Source: Tepidiphilus sp. J10 (GTDB taxonomy: Bacteria; Pseudomonadota; Gammaproteobacteria; Burkholderiales; Thiobacillaceae). From it: a stretch of DNA of 64,000 bases. Location of the stretch: contig CAMDGQ010000010.1 in NCBI GenBank assembly GCA_945897955.1, forward strand, positions 1 through 64,000, written 5' to 3'. The position numbers and the translations under genes were made by a program. Below the pieces are notes generated by a model. It was not told the origin of the DNA and searched no databases. It saw only the letters and a list, made by a program, of their open reading frames with translations. Position 1 is the stretch's first letter. Each line of letters begins with the position of its first letter. Below are positions 29,080 through 37,736 of this stretch, piece after piece.

Positions 29080-30849
29080 TTAAAAGTTGTAGCGGATTTC
29101 TGTGTAGATACGATCCTTGTTGCCAAACTGGCCGAACAGTCCGGCAGCATTGCCGCCAAAAACATCCGCCCCTGCGGCCAGTCGCCAGTTTCCATCCAAT
29201 CGCCAGGTAACCTTGAATTGGGCCAACCAGTCATTGCGGTTGATGCTTCGCAGGAATAACAGTCTGGGTTCGATATTCTGATGCAGCGCTTGAGTGCTGA
29301 TCAGGAAGGTAAAGCCGCTCTCTGTGGAATCAAGCAGCATTCCCGGTTCCGGATCGGGAAATCGCCGCTGGTAGTACTGGACATTGAAGCGAGTTTCCTG
29401 CGGGAAGCTCCACTCCAGTCCAACGATGTAGTCGAGCAGGTTCTGTTTGACGAGTCCATCTGCGTCTGTTGGCGTTGTGACGTTGAACAGCTTGTCCTTG
29501 GTGTATACCGCTTCGGCTTTGAATACCAGGGGGCCAAGATCCTTGCCCAGTGTGGCGCCCAGCTGATGTATGCGGTCATGGATCGGCTGGTAAAGCGTAG
29601 GGGCCAGGCGCGTGAAAGCGGCTGTTGGATCATTTGTGCTGTAATAAAACCCGGAAACATCCCATCCCGATTTGAGATAGGAAAGGCGAGTGCCATAGGC
29701 GGAATTGGCTAATCCAGTCGGCTTGTCTTCAGGTGCGATGCTGACCCCGGCAGGCGGTCTGAACGGGTAGAACTCTGCACCGGGTTTGCCGATGTCGTCG
29801 TAGGTCATGTGCGGGATCCAGACGCCCTCGGCATGGAAGTCGCCTTTGAAATATTCGGCCCGCGCAGCCCATTGGGGAATGCGCAGGATTTCGAAATCAG
29901 GCAGGGCCAGTTCACGCAGATCCTTGGCGGAGACGACGTCGGCAAAAAAGAGTCCGGCCATCTCCCCCCAGATGATGTGCTGTCTGCCAAGGCGGAATTC
30001 CCAGTCATTTGCTGGTATGTCGATATAGGCTTCGCGAATCTGCGCTTCCAGGCGCTGGTCGTTGCGCACCGAGCGGCTGTAGTGATCAGTCATGTCGTAG
30101 ATCGGGTCATACATGAGCCTGCCGCCGAGTTTCCACGCGTTGCCGCCTGACAACTGTCCGGTCGATGCGAGTTCAAGCGTGTTGCGGAATTTGGTCCAGT
30201 GGGTCGGCGACTTGTACGCATAGGCCAGATCATTCTGAAAAAACCCTGTGATACGGGCTTGCTGGGATGGCGGCCGAGCTTGAGAAGTGGCGAGCGGATT
30301 TTCGAGAATTTGCGGGGTGGCTTCCACACTTGTTGCCGGGGGGGGCAGGGCCGACGGTTGAGCGCCAAACAGGGCATCAATGGAGCCCGCATCCTTCTCC
30401 TCGGCTGTTGCCGGCATCAATGTCGATGGGGACGTGGATATATCTTCCTGAACTTGCATAGGAGGGGCTGGCTCCCCGAACAGTGCATCAATGGAGCGAG
30501 GTTCGTCTTCCGGCGGATGCGGTTTGGAGGAGGATTCAGTCGTTTGCGATGGAGTTGATGTGGGCGCCTCGACAGGTCCGCCGAACAGGGCATCAATGGA
30601 GCGAGGTTCGTCTTCCGGCGGATGCAGTTTGGCGGGGGGTTCGGTCGTTCGAGAAGGAGTTGATTTGGGCGCCTCGACAGGTCCGCCGAACAGGTCGTCA
30701 ATGGATTGCGGATCCGCCTTTTTTTTGCCCTTGGCATGGGCAAGTTCGGTAAAGGCGATGCTGTCCAGTGTGAAGACCAGGAGCAACAAGCTCGCCAATC
30801 GACCAAATCGGACTGGGATGAGGGTTTTCAAATTCGACTGCTGGTACAT
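29080..30849 (-). CDS. DUF1302-like outer-membrane beta-barrel with SIDxLFG repeats
   Basis: A 589-residue protein with a signal peptide (hydrophobic segment at about residues 18-34, cleavage near AHA-KG). Next comes a proline-rich linker of about 150 residues carrying four SID[DA]LFG motifs, then a beta-barrel domain resembling DUF1302/porin-like proteins (ITGFFQNDLAYAY onward). It ends with aromatic YNF, as outer-membrane barrels do. The first two repeat units are nearly identical over about 33 residues. It lies 9 bases downstream of the FHA-ABC ATPase gene, so the two are very likely cotranscribed. It could be the outer-membrane acceptor of the adjacent Lol-like export system. Confidence 0.75.
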   Translation of the reverse strand: MYQQSNLKTLIPVRFGRLASLLLLVFTLDSIAFTELAHAKGKKKADPQSIDDLFGGPVEAPKSTPSRTTEPPAKLHPPEDEPRSIDALFGGPVEAPTSTPSQTTESSSKPHPPEDEPRSIDALFGEPAPPMQVQEDISTSPSTLMPATAEEKDAGSIDALFGAQPSALPPPATSVEATPQILENPLATSQARPPSQQARITGFFQNDLAYAYKSPTHWTKFRNTLELASTGQLSGGNAWKLGGRLMYDPIYDMTDHYSRSVRNDQRLEAQIREAYIDIPANDWEFRLGRQHIIWGEMAGLFFADVVSAKDLRELALPDFEILRIPQWAARAEYFKGDFHAEGVWIPHMTYDDIGKPGAEFYPFRPPAGVSIAPEDKPTGLANSAYGTRLSYLKSGWDVSGFYYSTNDPTAAFTRLAPTLYQPIHDRIHQLGATLGKDLGPLVFKAEAVYTKDKLFNVTTPTDADGLVKQNLLDYIVGLEWSFPQETRFNVQYYQRRFPDPEPGMLLDSTESGFTFLISTQALHQNIEPRLLFLRSINRNDWLAQFKVTWRLDGNWRLAAGADVFGGNAAGLFGQFGNKDRIYTEIRYNF

Positions 30850-30858
30850 GTATTACCC

Positions 30859-31842
30859 CTATTCAACAATCTGGCCATCACTAAGCTCGATCACCCGGTC
30901 AGCCATTTCCATGACACGAGGATCATGCGTGGAAAAAATGAAGGTCACACCTTCCTGCTGGTTGAGTTCACGCATGAGCGCGAGAATTTCTCCACCAGTT
31001 TTTCGGTCCAGGTTGGCGGTTGGCTCATCCGCCAGGATGATCTTGGGTTTTGTCGCAAGCGCGCGGGCAATTGCAACGCGCTGTCTCTGGCCGCCACTCA
31101 ATTCGTTGGGACGGTGTCCGCCAAAGCGCTCCAGGCCAACCACTTTCAACGCATGCTCAACCCGCTGCCGGCTTTCCACCTTGTTAACGTCCCGCTTCTG
31201 CATAAGCGGGTATTCCACATTCTCCCAGGCCGAAAGTACCGGCAGCAGGTTGAAGGTCTGAAATACGAATCCCAAAGTGTGCAGGCGCAGATCGGCCAGA
31301 TCATCTGCGGATCTGGCGCTGATATCCTGTCCTTGTATCAGGATGCTGCCTTCTGTCGGGGAGTCGATGCAGCCGATCATGTTGAGGAGGGTCGACTTTC
31401 CGCTTCCTGAAGGGCCCGCCAAAGCGAGAAACTCGCCTTCAAAGACCACGATGGAGACGTTGCTCAAGGCAGTCACAATCTGTTCGCCAAGTGTGTATCG
31501 CTTGCTTACCTCCCGAACTTCCACAACTCTTTGAGCCGACTTGGCCTCGGCTTCTACATCAATCACGAACTGGAGAAGGTATGGGGGTATCGCGAACAAG
31601 TCCCCATCCTGCAAGGGTTCGCGCTGGATTCTTGTCTTGTTGAGGTAAACGCCGCCCTGGCTTCCCAAGTCTTCAAGAAAGTAACCTTCTTCGTCGAGTG
31701 TTACGCGCGCATGTCTGCGACTGACACTTTTTTCATCCAGATGGATTTCGCACTCGTTGGCGCGACCGATCAAGGAGGATGACCGATAAAGGCGGATGTT
31801 TTGCACAACCTGCTGGTTCTGCCAGATCAGGATTCTTGCCAT
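30859..31842 (-). CDS. LolD/MacB-type ABC ATPase with N-terminal FHA domain
   Basis: A 327-residue fusion. Residues about 1-95 form an FHA domain, a phosphothreonine-recognition module, with the diagnostic SLIGRANECEIHL and SVSRRHARVT. Residues about 105-327 form an ABC ATPase of the LolD/MacB family: Walker A GPSGSGKST, Q-loop FVFQTFNLLP, signature LSGGQRQRVAIARAL, Walker B ILADEP and H-loop STHDP. It probably powers the two permeases at 32875-35330. An FHA domain on a lipoprotein-type exporter ATPase suggests control by Ser/Thr phosphorylation. No kinase was seen in the window. Confidence 0.9.
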   Translation of the reverse strand: MARILIWQNQQVVQNIRLYRSSSLIGRANECEIHLDEKSVSRRHARVTLDEEGYFLEDLGSQGGVYLNKTRIQREPLQDGDLFAIPPYLLQFVIDVEAEAKSAQRVVEVREVSKRYTLGEQIVTALSNVSIVVFEGEFLALAGPSGSGKSTLLNMIGCIDSPTEGSILIQGQDISARSADDLADLRLHTLGFVFQTFNLLPVLSAWENVEYPLMQKRDVNKVESRQRVEHALKVVGLERFGGHRPNELSGGQRQRVAIARALATKPKIILADEPTANLDRKTGGEILALMRELNQQEGVTFIFSTHDPRVMEMADRVIELSDGQIVE

Positions 31843-32052
31843 CGTGTTGTCCGTAGCAGCATCAAGCTAATGCAAAAAGTATCCGAAAATTAGATCGCTG
31901 CAACCCGCGCAGGGTGATCGAAAAAATGGGTTATCGGCTTGAGTCAATTGAATCCTGCGACCGTCTTGGCGCCAGTAATCCAGCTGGTTTCAGGATGTTA
32001 CACTTTCCCCGGGTGATGTTGAATTTTGGCTTTGATCTGATAGGAAACCGTA

Positions 32053-32841
32053 ATGAATTTAGCACGGATGGCCATGAGACTGCTTCGGCCTTGCCTCGCA
32101 TTACTGTGTGCGATTTCGATGTTCGCCGCATTGCCGGCAAAGTCTGATGACGACACGGAACAGTCCGGGTTTGCTCGGGAAGTCCTTGAACGGGCTGAGC
32201 GGATTCGTTTTCCAGGCAAGGGCTTCCAGGTTGATATCGCGATTACGACGACAGCACCGGATAACGATCCAGAACTTCGGTCATACCGAATCCTTTCCAA
32301 AGGCAATGCTCAGACTCTGGTTCAGACCACTGCGCCGGCTATTGACCGAAATCAGATTCTGTTGATGCGCGATCACGACCTCTGGGTATTCCTGCCGAAT
32401 CTGTCTCAGCCGATCCGGCTACCCCTTTCGCAAAGGTTGACCGGGCAGGTGGCAAACGGGGATCTGGCGCGTGCCAACTTTGTCGGGGATTACACCCCGA
32501 GCTTGCTGCGCAGCGAGAAGATCGGCGGCGAGTTGCATCATGTTCTGCAACTGAATGCGGTGGACCGCTGGGTAACCTACAACAAGGTGCATTACTGGGT
32601 AAATGCCCGCAACGGCCACCCGTACAAGGCGGAATTCTTTACCTTGTCCGGCCGCCTGCTGAAGGTCTGCCACTATCAGAAATTCAAGCCTATGGGCGGC
32701 GAGGTGAGGCCTACGCAACTGGTCATCGAAGACGCGTTGCGCAGCGGGCATCGTTCGGTGCTCGATTATTCCGGCATGGTGGAAAGGGATCTACCTGATC
32801 GAATTTTTACCAAGGATTACCTGAAGAAACTGAGCCGCTGA
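32053..32841 (+). CDS. LolA-like outer-membrane lipoprotein-sorting protein
   Basis: A 262-residue protein with a Sec signal peptide (hydrophobic core at about residues 8-24, cleavage near LPA-KS) and the fold type of the COG2834 family. Recognisable features are SYRILSKGNAQTLVQTTAP, LLMRDHDLWVFLPN and the C-terminal RSVLDYSGMVERDLPDRIF. The family is related to LolA and usually pairs with MacB/LolE-like transporters or RND proteins to move lipidic cargo through the periplasm. It is on the plus strand between the minus-strand permease and ATPase genes: divergent from the ATPase and convergent with the permease. Confidence 0.82.
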   Translation: MNLARMAMRLLRPCLALLCAISMFAALPAKSDDDTEQSGFAREVLERAERIRFPGKGFQVDIAITTTAPDNDPELRSYRILSKGNAQTLVQTTAPAIDRNQILLMRDHDLWVFLPNLSQPIRLPLSQRLTGQVANGDLARANFVGDYTPSLLRSEKIGGELHHVLQLNAVDRWVTYNKVHYWVNARNGHPYKAEFFTLSGRLLKVCHYQKFKPMGGEVRPTQLVIEDALRSGHRSVLDYSGMVERDLPDRIFTKDYLKKLSR

Positions 32842-32874
32842 CGTTCGCGCTCAAATCCGACAGTAATCGCGCGA

Positions 32875-34086
32875 TCAAATGTTGTGACGCAAAGCGTCGA
32901 CGACGGGCAGTCTGGAGGCGCGTCTGCCGGGTAATACAGCCGCCAGCGCGGCCGCCAGGGAGCCTATCAATAGCGCAACGCCCATGACCCAGGGCACAAG
33001 ATGAATGGAGGCGGTGTATTCGGCGTTGGAGCCCGGCGGCGGCGGCATGGTTATTCCGACACCCGAAATCGCTGCGGCAAAGCTTCCGCCGACAAGCAGT
33101 CCGATCAAGCTGCCCAGCAGGCCCAGTAATGTGTATTCGAGCATGACCAGCTTGAATACTTGGCTGCGGCGCTGTCCGATGGCCAGCATGGTGCCGAATT
33201 CTCCCGTCCTTTCATAAACGGCCATGTTGACGGTACTGGCTACGCTCAACACCAGCATGACCATGATGATGAACTGCAATGCACCGAACTGGCGTCGATA
33301 TAACGCCACGGTTTTTTCGTAGAAATCCGCCAGTTGATACCATGGCTTCATCTCGTAGGCCTGTGTGCCGATTTTTCGGTTGATCGCAGCCAACACCTCG
33401 TCTGTCGCAAGGCTGTCGTCCAGTGATACGACAATGGCATGGACCGCATCGGTATAAAGCAGCTCCTGTGCCGAGTTCATCGGGATGCGTACCGCCCGGT
33501 CGTCGTATTCCTTGAAGAAAGTGCGGAAGACCCCGACGACTTCGAATTCCAGGGTATTCAGCGCACCCTCCGGCGTATTGACCATCAATGTCACCGAGTC
33601 GCCCGGTTGCAGGTGCAGAGAAGCGGCAACGCCTTCGCCAAGGATGACGCCATTCTGGTCCGTGTCTTTGAGTTGTCGTCCGGCGACCATGGTCATGGCG
33701 CTGCCCAGTGCAGCTTCCTTGTCGGGTTCCACCCCCTCGCCCATGATCGGCAGGTCAGCCCGGCCGTTATTCGCGAGCCCGGAAAAGTTGAGGCGTGCCA
33801 TCACATCCTGAACGTGCGGCAGAGTGGCAATTGACTCGGCCAGTGGTTTGGCCTCCGCGATCAGGTAGCGGGAGGGTTCGCGTTTGCCATATTCCAGGAA
33901 GCCCTTGCGGTAGATCTGGATGTGGCCGATACGGGAATGGATGGTGGCTTCACGCAACTGGACGAATACGTCCTCAACGAAACCGCCGCTGACGATGATC
34001 GCGGCGACGCCGGAGACGATCGCCGCCAGGGTCAGCGCGGTGCGAAGGCGATTTCTGAAAATATTGCGAAAAGCGAGTTTCAGCAT
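32875..34086 (-). CDS. LolC/E-like ABC transporter permease 2
   Basis: A 403-residue FtsX/MacB-fold permease. It begins MLKLAFRNIFRNRLRTALTL with a first membrane helix, then a large periplasmic domain, and three C-terminal membrane helices (starting near LQFIIMVMLVLSVAS). It ends with the same ALRHNI tail as its neighbour. A short periplasmic loop reads GITMPPPPGSNAEY, matching IPMPPPPGMEEGY in permease 1, so the two are paralogues and probably form a LolC/LolE-like heterodimer. The start lies 20 bases after permease 1. The upstream frame to 34344 is a shadow. Confidence 0.88.
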   Translation of the reverse strand: MLKLAFRNIFRNRLRTALTLAAIVSGVAAIIVSGGFVEDVFVQLREATIHSRIGHIQIYRKGFLEYGKREPSRYLIAEAKPLAESIATLPHVQDVMARLNFSGLANNGRADLPIMGEGVEPDKEAALGSAMTMVAGRQLKDTDQNGVILGEGVAASLHLQPGDSVTLMVNTPEGALNTLEFEVVGVFRTFFKEYDDRAVRIPMNSAQELLYTDAVHAIVVSLDDSLATDEVLAAINRKIGTQAYEMKPWYQLADFYEKTVALYRRQFGALQFIIMVMLVLSVASTVNMAVYERTGEFGTMLAIGQRRSQVFKLVMLEYTLLGLLGSLIGLLVGGSFAAAISGVGITMPPPPGSNAEYTASIHLVPWVMGVALLIGSLAAALAAVLPGRRASRLPVVDALRHNI

Positions 34087-34106
34087 GGATTCGTCTTGCC
34101 GTTCTG

Positions 34107-35330
34107 CTAGATATTGTGTCTGAGCGCGTTGATGATCTGCATCCGCGAGGCCTTCCAGGAGGGATAGATGCCGGCCATGACGGTAGTGCTGAAAGCAATG
34201 CCGAAGGCGGTGGCAAGCACACTCCAGGTCGCGCGGATTTCTCCCCGGTAGCCTTCTTCCATCCCTGGAGGTGGCGGCATCGGGATGCCGACAAACGAAA
34301 TCAGCTCGGCCAGGCCATAGCCAACCAGCACGCCCATGCCGCACCCCGCAAGGGCGAGCAACAGGCTTTCGATCGCGAATAATTGCATGACCTTGCTGCG
34401 CTTGAAGCCTATGGCCAGCAAGGTGCCGATTTCTCCCGTGCGTTCCAGCACATTCATGATGAGCATGTTCGAAATGCTCAGGATGATGATGCAGCCGATG
34501 ATCAATTTGAGCACCAGCATCTGGCGGGAAAACAGGGCGACGGTCTTGTTGTAGAAGTCTGCCCGTTCATACCACGGTACAAACTCCAGGGCGGCGGATT
34601 TGAGCGGATAGGCGGTGCGGAACTGTTCAAGATACTGGTCGGTAAGGTCTGTTTCCTCAAGCAGAACCAGCCAGGAGTGGGCGCCATTGACCCGCAACAG
34701 GGATTGGCCCAGGCCGAGCGGCAGGCGCAGAGCCGAGTCATCGTAGGCCTGGCTGCCGGTAATGAAGATGCCGGCTACCGTGGCTTCCACGGCATTGATG
34801 CCGCCGCTCGATGGCGTCGTCAACAGGGCGACAGTGGCGCCGGGTGCTACCCCGAGATTGCGCGCCAGGCCGCGTCCCAGGATCACCTCCTTGGCGTTGG
34901 TGCCGGACAGATCCTTGCCTTCGACGATGCGAAACGCCTTGCTGAGTTCCGCCTCCTTCGCAGGGTTGACTCCATCGGCAAGAAAAGACACGGTCGTCTC
35001 GCCATGGCTGATCAGGCCGGTGACTGCCAGCCTTGGCGCCACCAGTTTGACCCCGGGAATCTTTTCGATCTCCGCGTCCTGAGGCATTGCATCGGGGAGG
35101 ATGAAAGCGAACGGGTCGGCCGCGCCGGCTTTCAAATATCCTGGCCGCACGACCTGGATGTGTCCGAGCTGGGATTGGATGGTGCCCTCACGCATGGCCC
35201 AGAAGATCCATTGGGCAAATCCATCCGCCAGCACCATCGAGATAACGCCGGCTGCCACGGTGAGAAGCGCGATCAGGGCACGTCGCCGATTTCGTATCAG
35301 GTTGCGTGCCGCGATGAGGACTTCATCCAT
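34107..35330 (-). CDS. LolC/E-like ABC transporter permease 1
   Basis: A 407-residue FtsX/MacB-fold permease beginning MDEVLIAARNLIRNRRRALI, with one N-terminal helix, a periplasmic domain (HIQVVRPGYLKAGAADPFA onward) and three C-terminal helices. Family motifs include NVLERTGEIGTLLAIGFKRS and the terminal NALRHNI. It lies 83 bases downstream of the GT1 gene. In the Lol system such permeases extract lipidated substrates from the inner membrane and pass them to LolA. Here the ATPase and LolA-like partners are encoded close by. Confidence 0.88.
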   Translation of the reverse strand: MDEVLIAARNLIRNRRRALIALLTVAAGVISMVLADGFAQWIFWAMREGTIQSQLGHIQVVRPGYLKAGAADPFAFILPDAMPQDAEIEKIPGVKLVAPRLAVTGLISHGETTVSFLADGVNPAKEAELSKAFRIVEGKDLSGTNAKEVILGRGLARNLGVAPGATVALLTTPSSGGINAVEATVAGIFITGSQAYDDSALRLPLGLGQSLLRVNGAHSWLVLLEETDLTDQYLEQFRTAYPLKSAALEFVPWYERADFYNKTVALFSRQMLVLKLIIGCIIILSISNMLIMNVLERTGEIGTLLAIGFKRSKVMQLFAIESLLLALAGCGMGVLVGYGLAELISFVGIPMPPPPGMEEGYRGEIRATWSVLATAFGIAFSTTVMAGIYPSWKASRMQIINALRHNI

Positions 35331-35413
35331 GATTGCCGATTGTTTATGAGTTGATGGATTCTACTTGCTGCGACCAAGGCTGTTGAGACGAGATTGACGC
35401 ACAATCCGGCGGC

Positions 35414-36613
35414 TTATATGGAGTCGAGCAAGCTGCGAAATACCGAAGCCGCGTCCAGTCCGCGCAATGCGACAGAGATGCGTGCGGCGTTGAAAAGCAT
35501 GCCTTCTGATTCAAGTCCCTGGCGAACCGCGTGCTGAATATCCTGGCGTGTGGCGCTGGCGGCGCGCAACAGGCATCCGGCGCCAGCGATCTCGATCAAT
35601 CGCATGTTCAGGAATTGATCAAGATTTCCAGCCAGGCCAATAACGGGTATGCCGGATGCAAGACTCTGATAGCTGGTTGGGCTGCCGCCATTGCAGATAA
35701 CCAGGGATGCACGGGCGGAGGCCAGATCGCCCGGCAGGTAATCGCTTACCCTGACGTTTGGCGGCGGCGGGCCTGGTAGATCATGGCCAGCGGTGGCGGC
35801 GATGACCGTGACCGGCAAAGGCGAGAGCGCCTCCAGAATGTCGGGTAAGCGCCTGGCCTGGCCGGAACTGCCTAGCGTGAGATAAATGATCGGGCGGTCA
35901 TCAGGCAATGTCGACCACCATTCCGGTAAAGGGACTTTCGGAGACCACGCCAGGTGGCCAAGAAAATGGTGATTGGCCGGCAACTTGTGCAGGCTTACCA
36001 GCTCCGGTACATCCGCGTAAAGCACATGATCGGCTTCGGTATAGGTGTGGCGAAGGTCGGCTGGAAGCGGCTGCAGACCATGGCTTTTGCGGACCCGATT
36101 CAGCGCAGATGCATGCAACGCGAAGGCCAGAGGGCGAGCCAGATTGAACAGATGTTGCGCCAGTTTTACACCGACGATACGAGTCAGCGGGATGTCTGGT
36201 ACAGGAAAACTCAGGTTGGCGTAAGGGCTCCAGTACGCATTGGTGATATTCAAGTACGGTATGCCCTCCACGCGCGCACTGACGCCGAGAGAGAGCCGAA
36301 AGTCGCCGACCACGACATCGGGCTTCCAGGTTCGCATGAGTTCGCGGTCAGCTTTTACATATTCCTCAAGCGTGCTGGAGTCGTATATCGGGCTGCCGCT
36401 AGCGAGCGCGCGAAAGAAACGTTGACCGGAAATGCTCGCTATTGCTCGCGTCGGGTAGGGAAGTTGGCCCAGCAGCGGGGCGTAGCGCGGATCACACGCC
36501 AGGCATATTTCGTAACAGGCCGGATCCAGAGTTGCAGCCAGGGTTGCAGCTCGGGCGACATGGGCCAGGGTAACCGCTTCCGCAACGAACAGAATGCGTC
36601 GTTTGCCGGCCAT
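35414..36613 (-). CDS. GT1-like (MGT/UGT superfamily) glycosyltransferase
   Basis: A GT-B glycosyltransferase of about 399 residues. It starts MAGKRRILFVAEAVTLAHVARAATL (an earlier ATG at 36619 is possible) and carries VVVGDFRLSLGVSA, YLTLGSSGQAR and the donor-site segment LVICNGGSPTSYQSLASGIP. The family's HGG is NGG here, a change at the donor-site histidine. It is placed 36 bases after the nitroreductase gene, so it probably glycosylates the product made by that cluster. The sugar donor is unknown. Confidence 0.83.
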   Translation of the reverse strand: MAGKRRILFVAEAVTLAHVARAATLAATLDPACYEICLACDPRYAPLLGQLPYPTRAIASISGQRFFRALASGSPIYDSSTLEEYVKADRELMRTWKPDVVVGDFRLSLGVSARVEGIPYLNITNAYWSPYANLSFPVPDIPLTRIVGVKLAQHLFNLARPLAFALHASALNRVRKSHGLQPLPADLRHTYTEADHVLYADVPELVSLHKLPANHHFLGHLAWSPKVPLPEWWSTLPDDRPIIYLTLGSSGQARRLPDILEALSPLPVTVIAATAGHDLPGPPPPNVRVSDYLPGDLASARASLVICNGGSPTSYQSLASGIPVIGLAGNLDQFLNMRLIEIAGAGCLLRAASATRQDIQHAVRQGLESEGMLFNAARISVALRGLDAASVFRSLLDSI

Positions 36614-36655
36614 GCTCATTCCAAACGGCGGCTATGCAAAATCATTCGGATGAGG

Positions 36656-37735
36656 CTATCCGAGCAACAGATTCTCGACCGACTTGCGCGTCGATCTGGC
36701 CACGGGAATCGGGCCGGCACCAATGCGGCCAATAAAAAACAAACGCTCGACAGCAGGTTCACCGATGATTTCGAGCAGTTGTCGATTCAAAATTTCGACA
36801 CGCTTCAGCGCGGTTGGCGTTTTGGTAAAGGCCAGTTTCCGCCGGAAATAGCGGGTAAAGATTACGGGCGTCATTTCGGGTTGGATCAGCCAACCCAATT
36901 GTGTTGCTACCAGCCAGAAACGCTGCATGGCCCGCCCGGCGGCGATGAAGTCATCGATGCCTCCGAGCGGCTTCGGGGCTTGCAGGGCAAAGTGTGCGCC
37001 GCACAGGAGACCAGGCAGCAGATCAAGTTGCAGACGTGGCGGCAGATCGCCAAAAAGATACTTGTTGAAAAATGCGATGCGTTCCCAACTGGACATAGCC
37101 CAACGCATGAAGCGGGCCGTGATCGGGTCTACTCCGACCGCCTGGTCGGGAATTCGGTCCTCGCTGAACCTGGCGCCCCACTCGATGACAGCGCTGTGAA
37201 CCTCGTAAGCTTCTGGAATGGTCAGGCGAACCTTGGCGTTATCAAACATGAAACGAGCCAGACGCCATCTTTTTGCCCAGCCTTCGAACCAGATCACCTG
37301 ATAGCCTTCCGGCAAGGCCGCGACCAGCGTGTGTACTTGCTTGGCCGAGAGCGGTCGAATGGACATCGGACGACGTTGCACGACGCGGGTTTCAATGCAG
37401 GTTGCGAGAGGGTCGCTCGCCACGCTGCTGTCCCTGGTGAAGCAAACATCAAACAGCAGATGGGATTCGGGCGTATCCAGTCGGCGTTCGATTGAGGCGC
37501 GCCGCCCTTGAGTTGAAGCGGCCACTGCAATGGTTTCCAGGATGGCTCCAACAGCCAGTTGGCTGGCATGGCCGTCCCGGTCATAAACCACGTGGTCGCG
37601 GGTGTCGAAGCCATGCAGCAGGAGGTGCTCATCACCCAGTATCTCGAAGCGCCAAGGCTGGGTGTTATCGCCGCTTGGCGCCCAGCGTGCAAGGTCGAGG
37701 ATGCGATAGATGTGCTCGGGTATGGCGTGGCCCAT
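36656..37735 (-). CDS. Nitroreductase-family flavoprotein
   Basis: A 359-residue protein with the FMN-binding nitroreductase signature near the N-terminus (ILDLARWAPSGDNTQPWRFEIL) and a C-terminal IGRIGAGPIPVARSTRKS. It is longer than simple nitroreductases (about 200 residues) and of the size found fused to ThiF domains, as in mycobacterial MoeY/Rv1355c-like proteins. Members of this group act as flavin oxidoreductases or dehydrogenases in natural-product and peptide-modifying pathways. The start is one base after the E1-like gene, indicating tight coupling. Reaction unknown. Confidence 0.78.
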   Translation of the reverse strand: MGHAIPEHIYRILDLARWAPSGDNTQPWRFEILGDEHLLLHGFDTRDHVVYDRDGHASQLAVGAILETIAVAASTQGRRASIERRLDTPESHLLFDVCFTRDSSVASDPLATCIETRVVQRRPMSIRPLSAKQVHTLVAALPEGYQVIWFEGWAKRWRLARFMFDNAKVRLTIPEAYEVHSAVIEWGARFSEDRIPDQAVGVDPITARFMRWAMSSWERIAFFNKYLFGDLPPRLQLDLLPGLLCGAHFALQAPKPLGGIDDFIAAGRAMQRFWLVATQLGWLIQPEMTPVIFTRYFRRKLAFTKTPTALKRVEILNRQLLEIIGEPAVERLFFIGRIGAGPIPVARSTRKSVENLLLG

Positions 37736-37736
37736 G

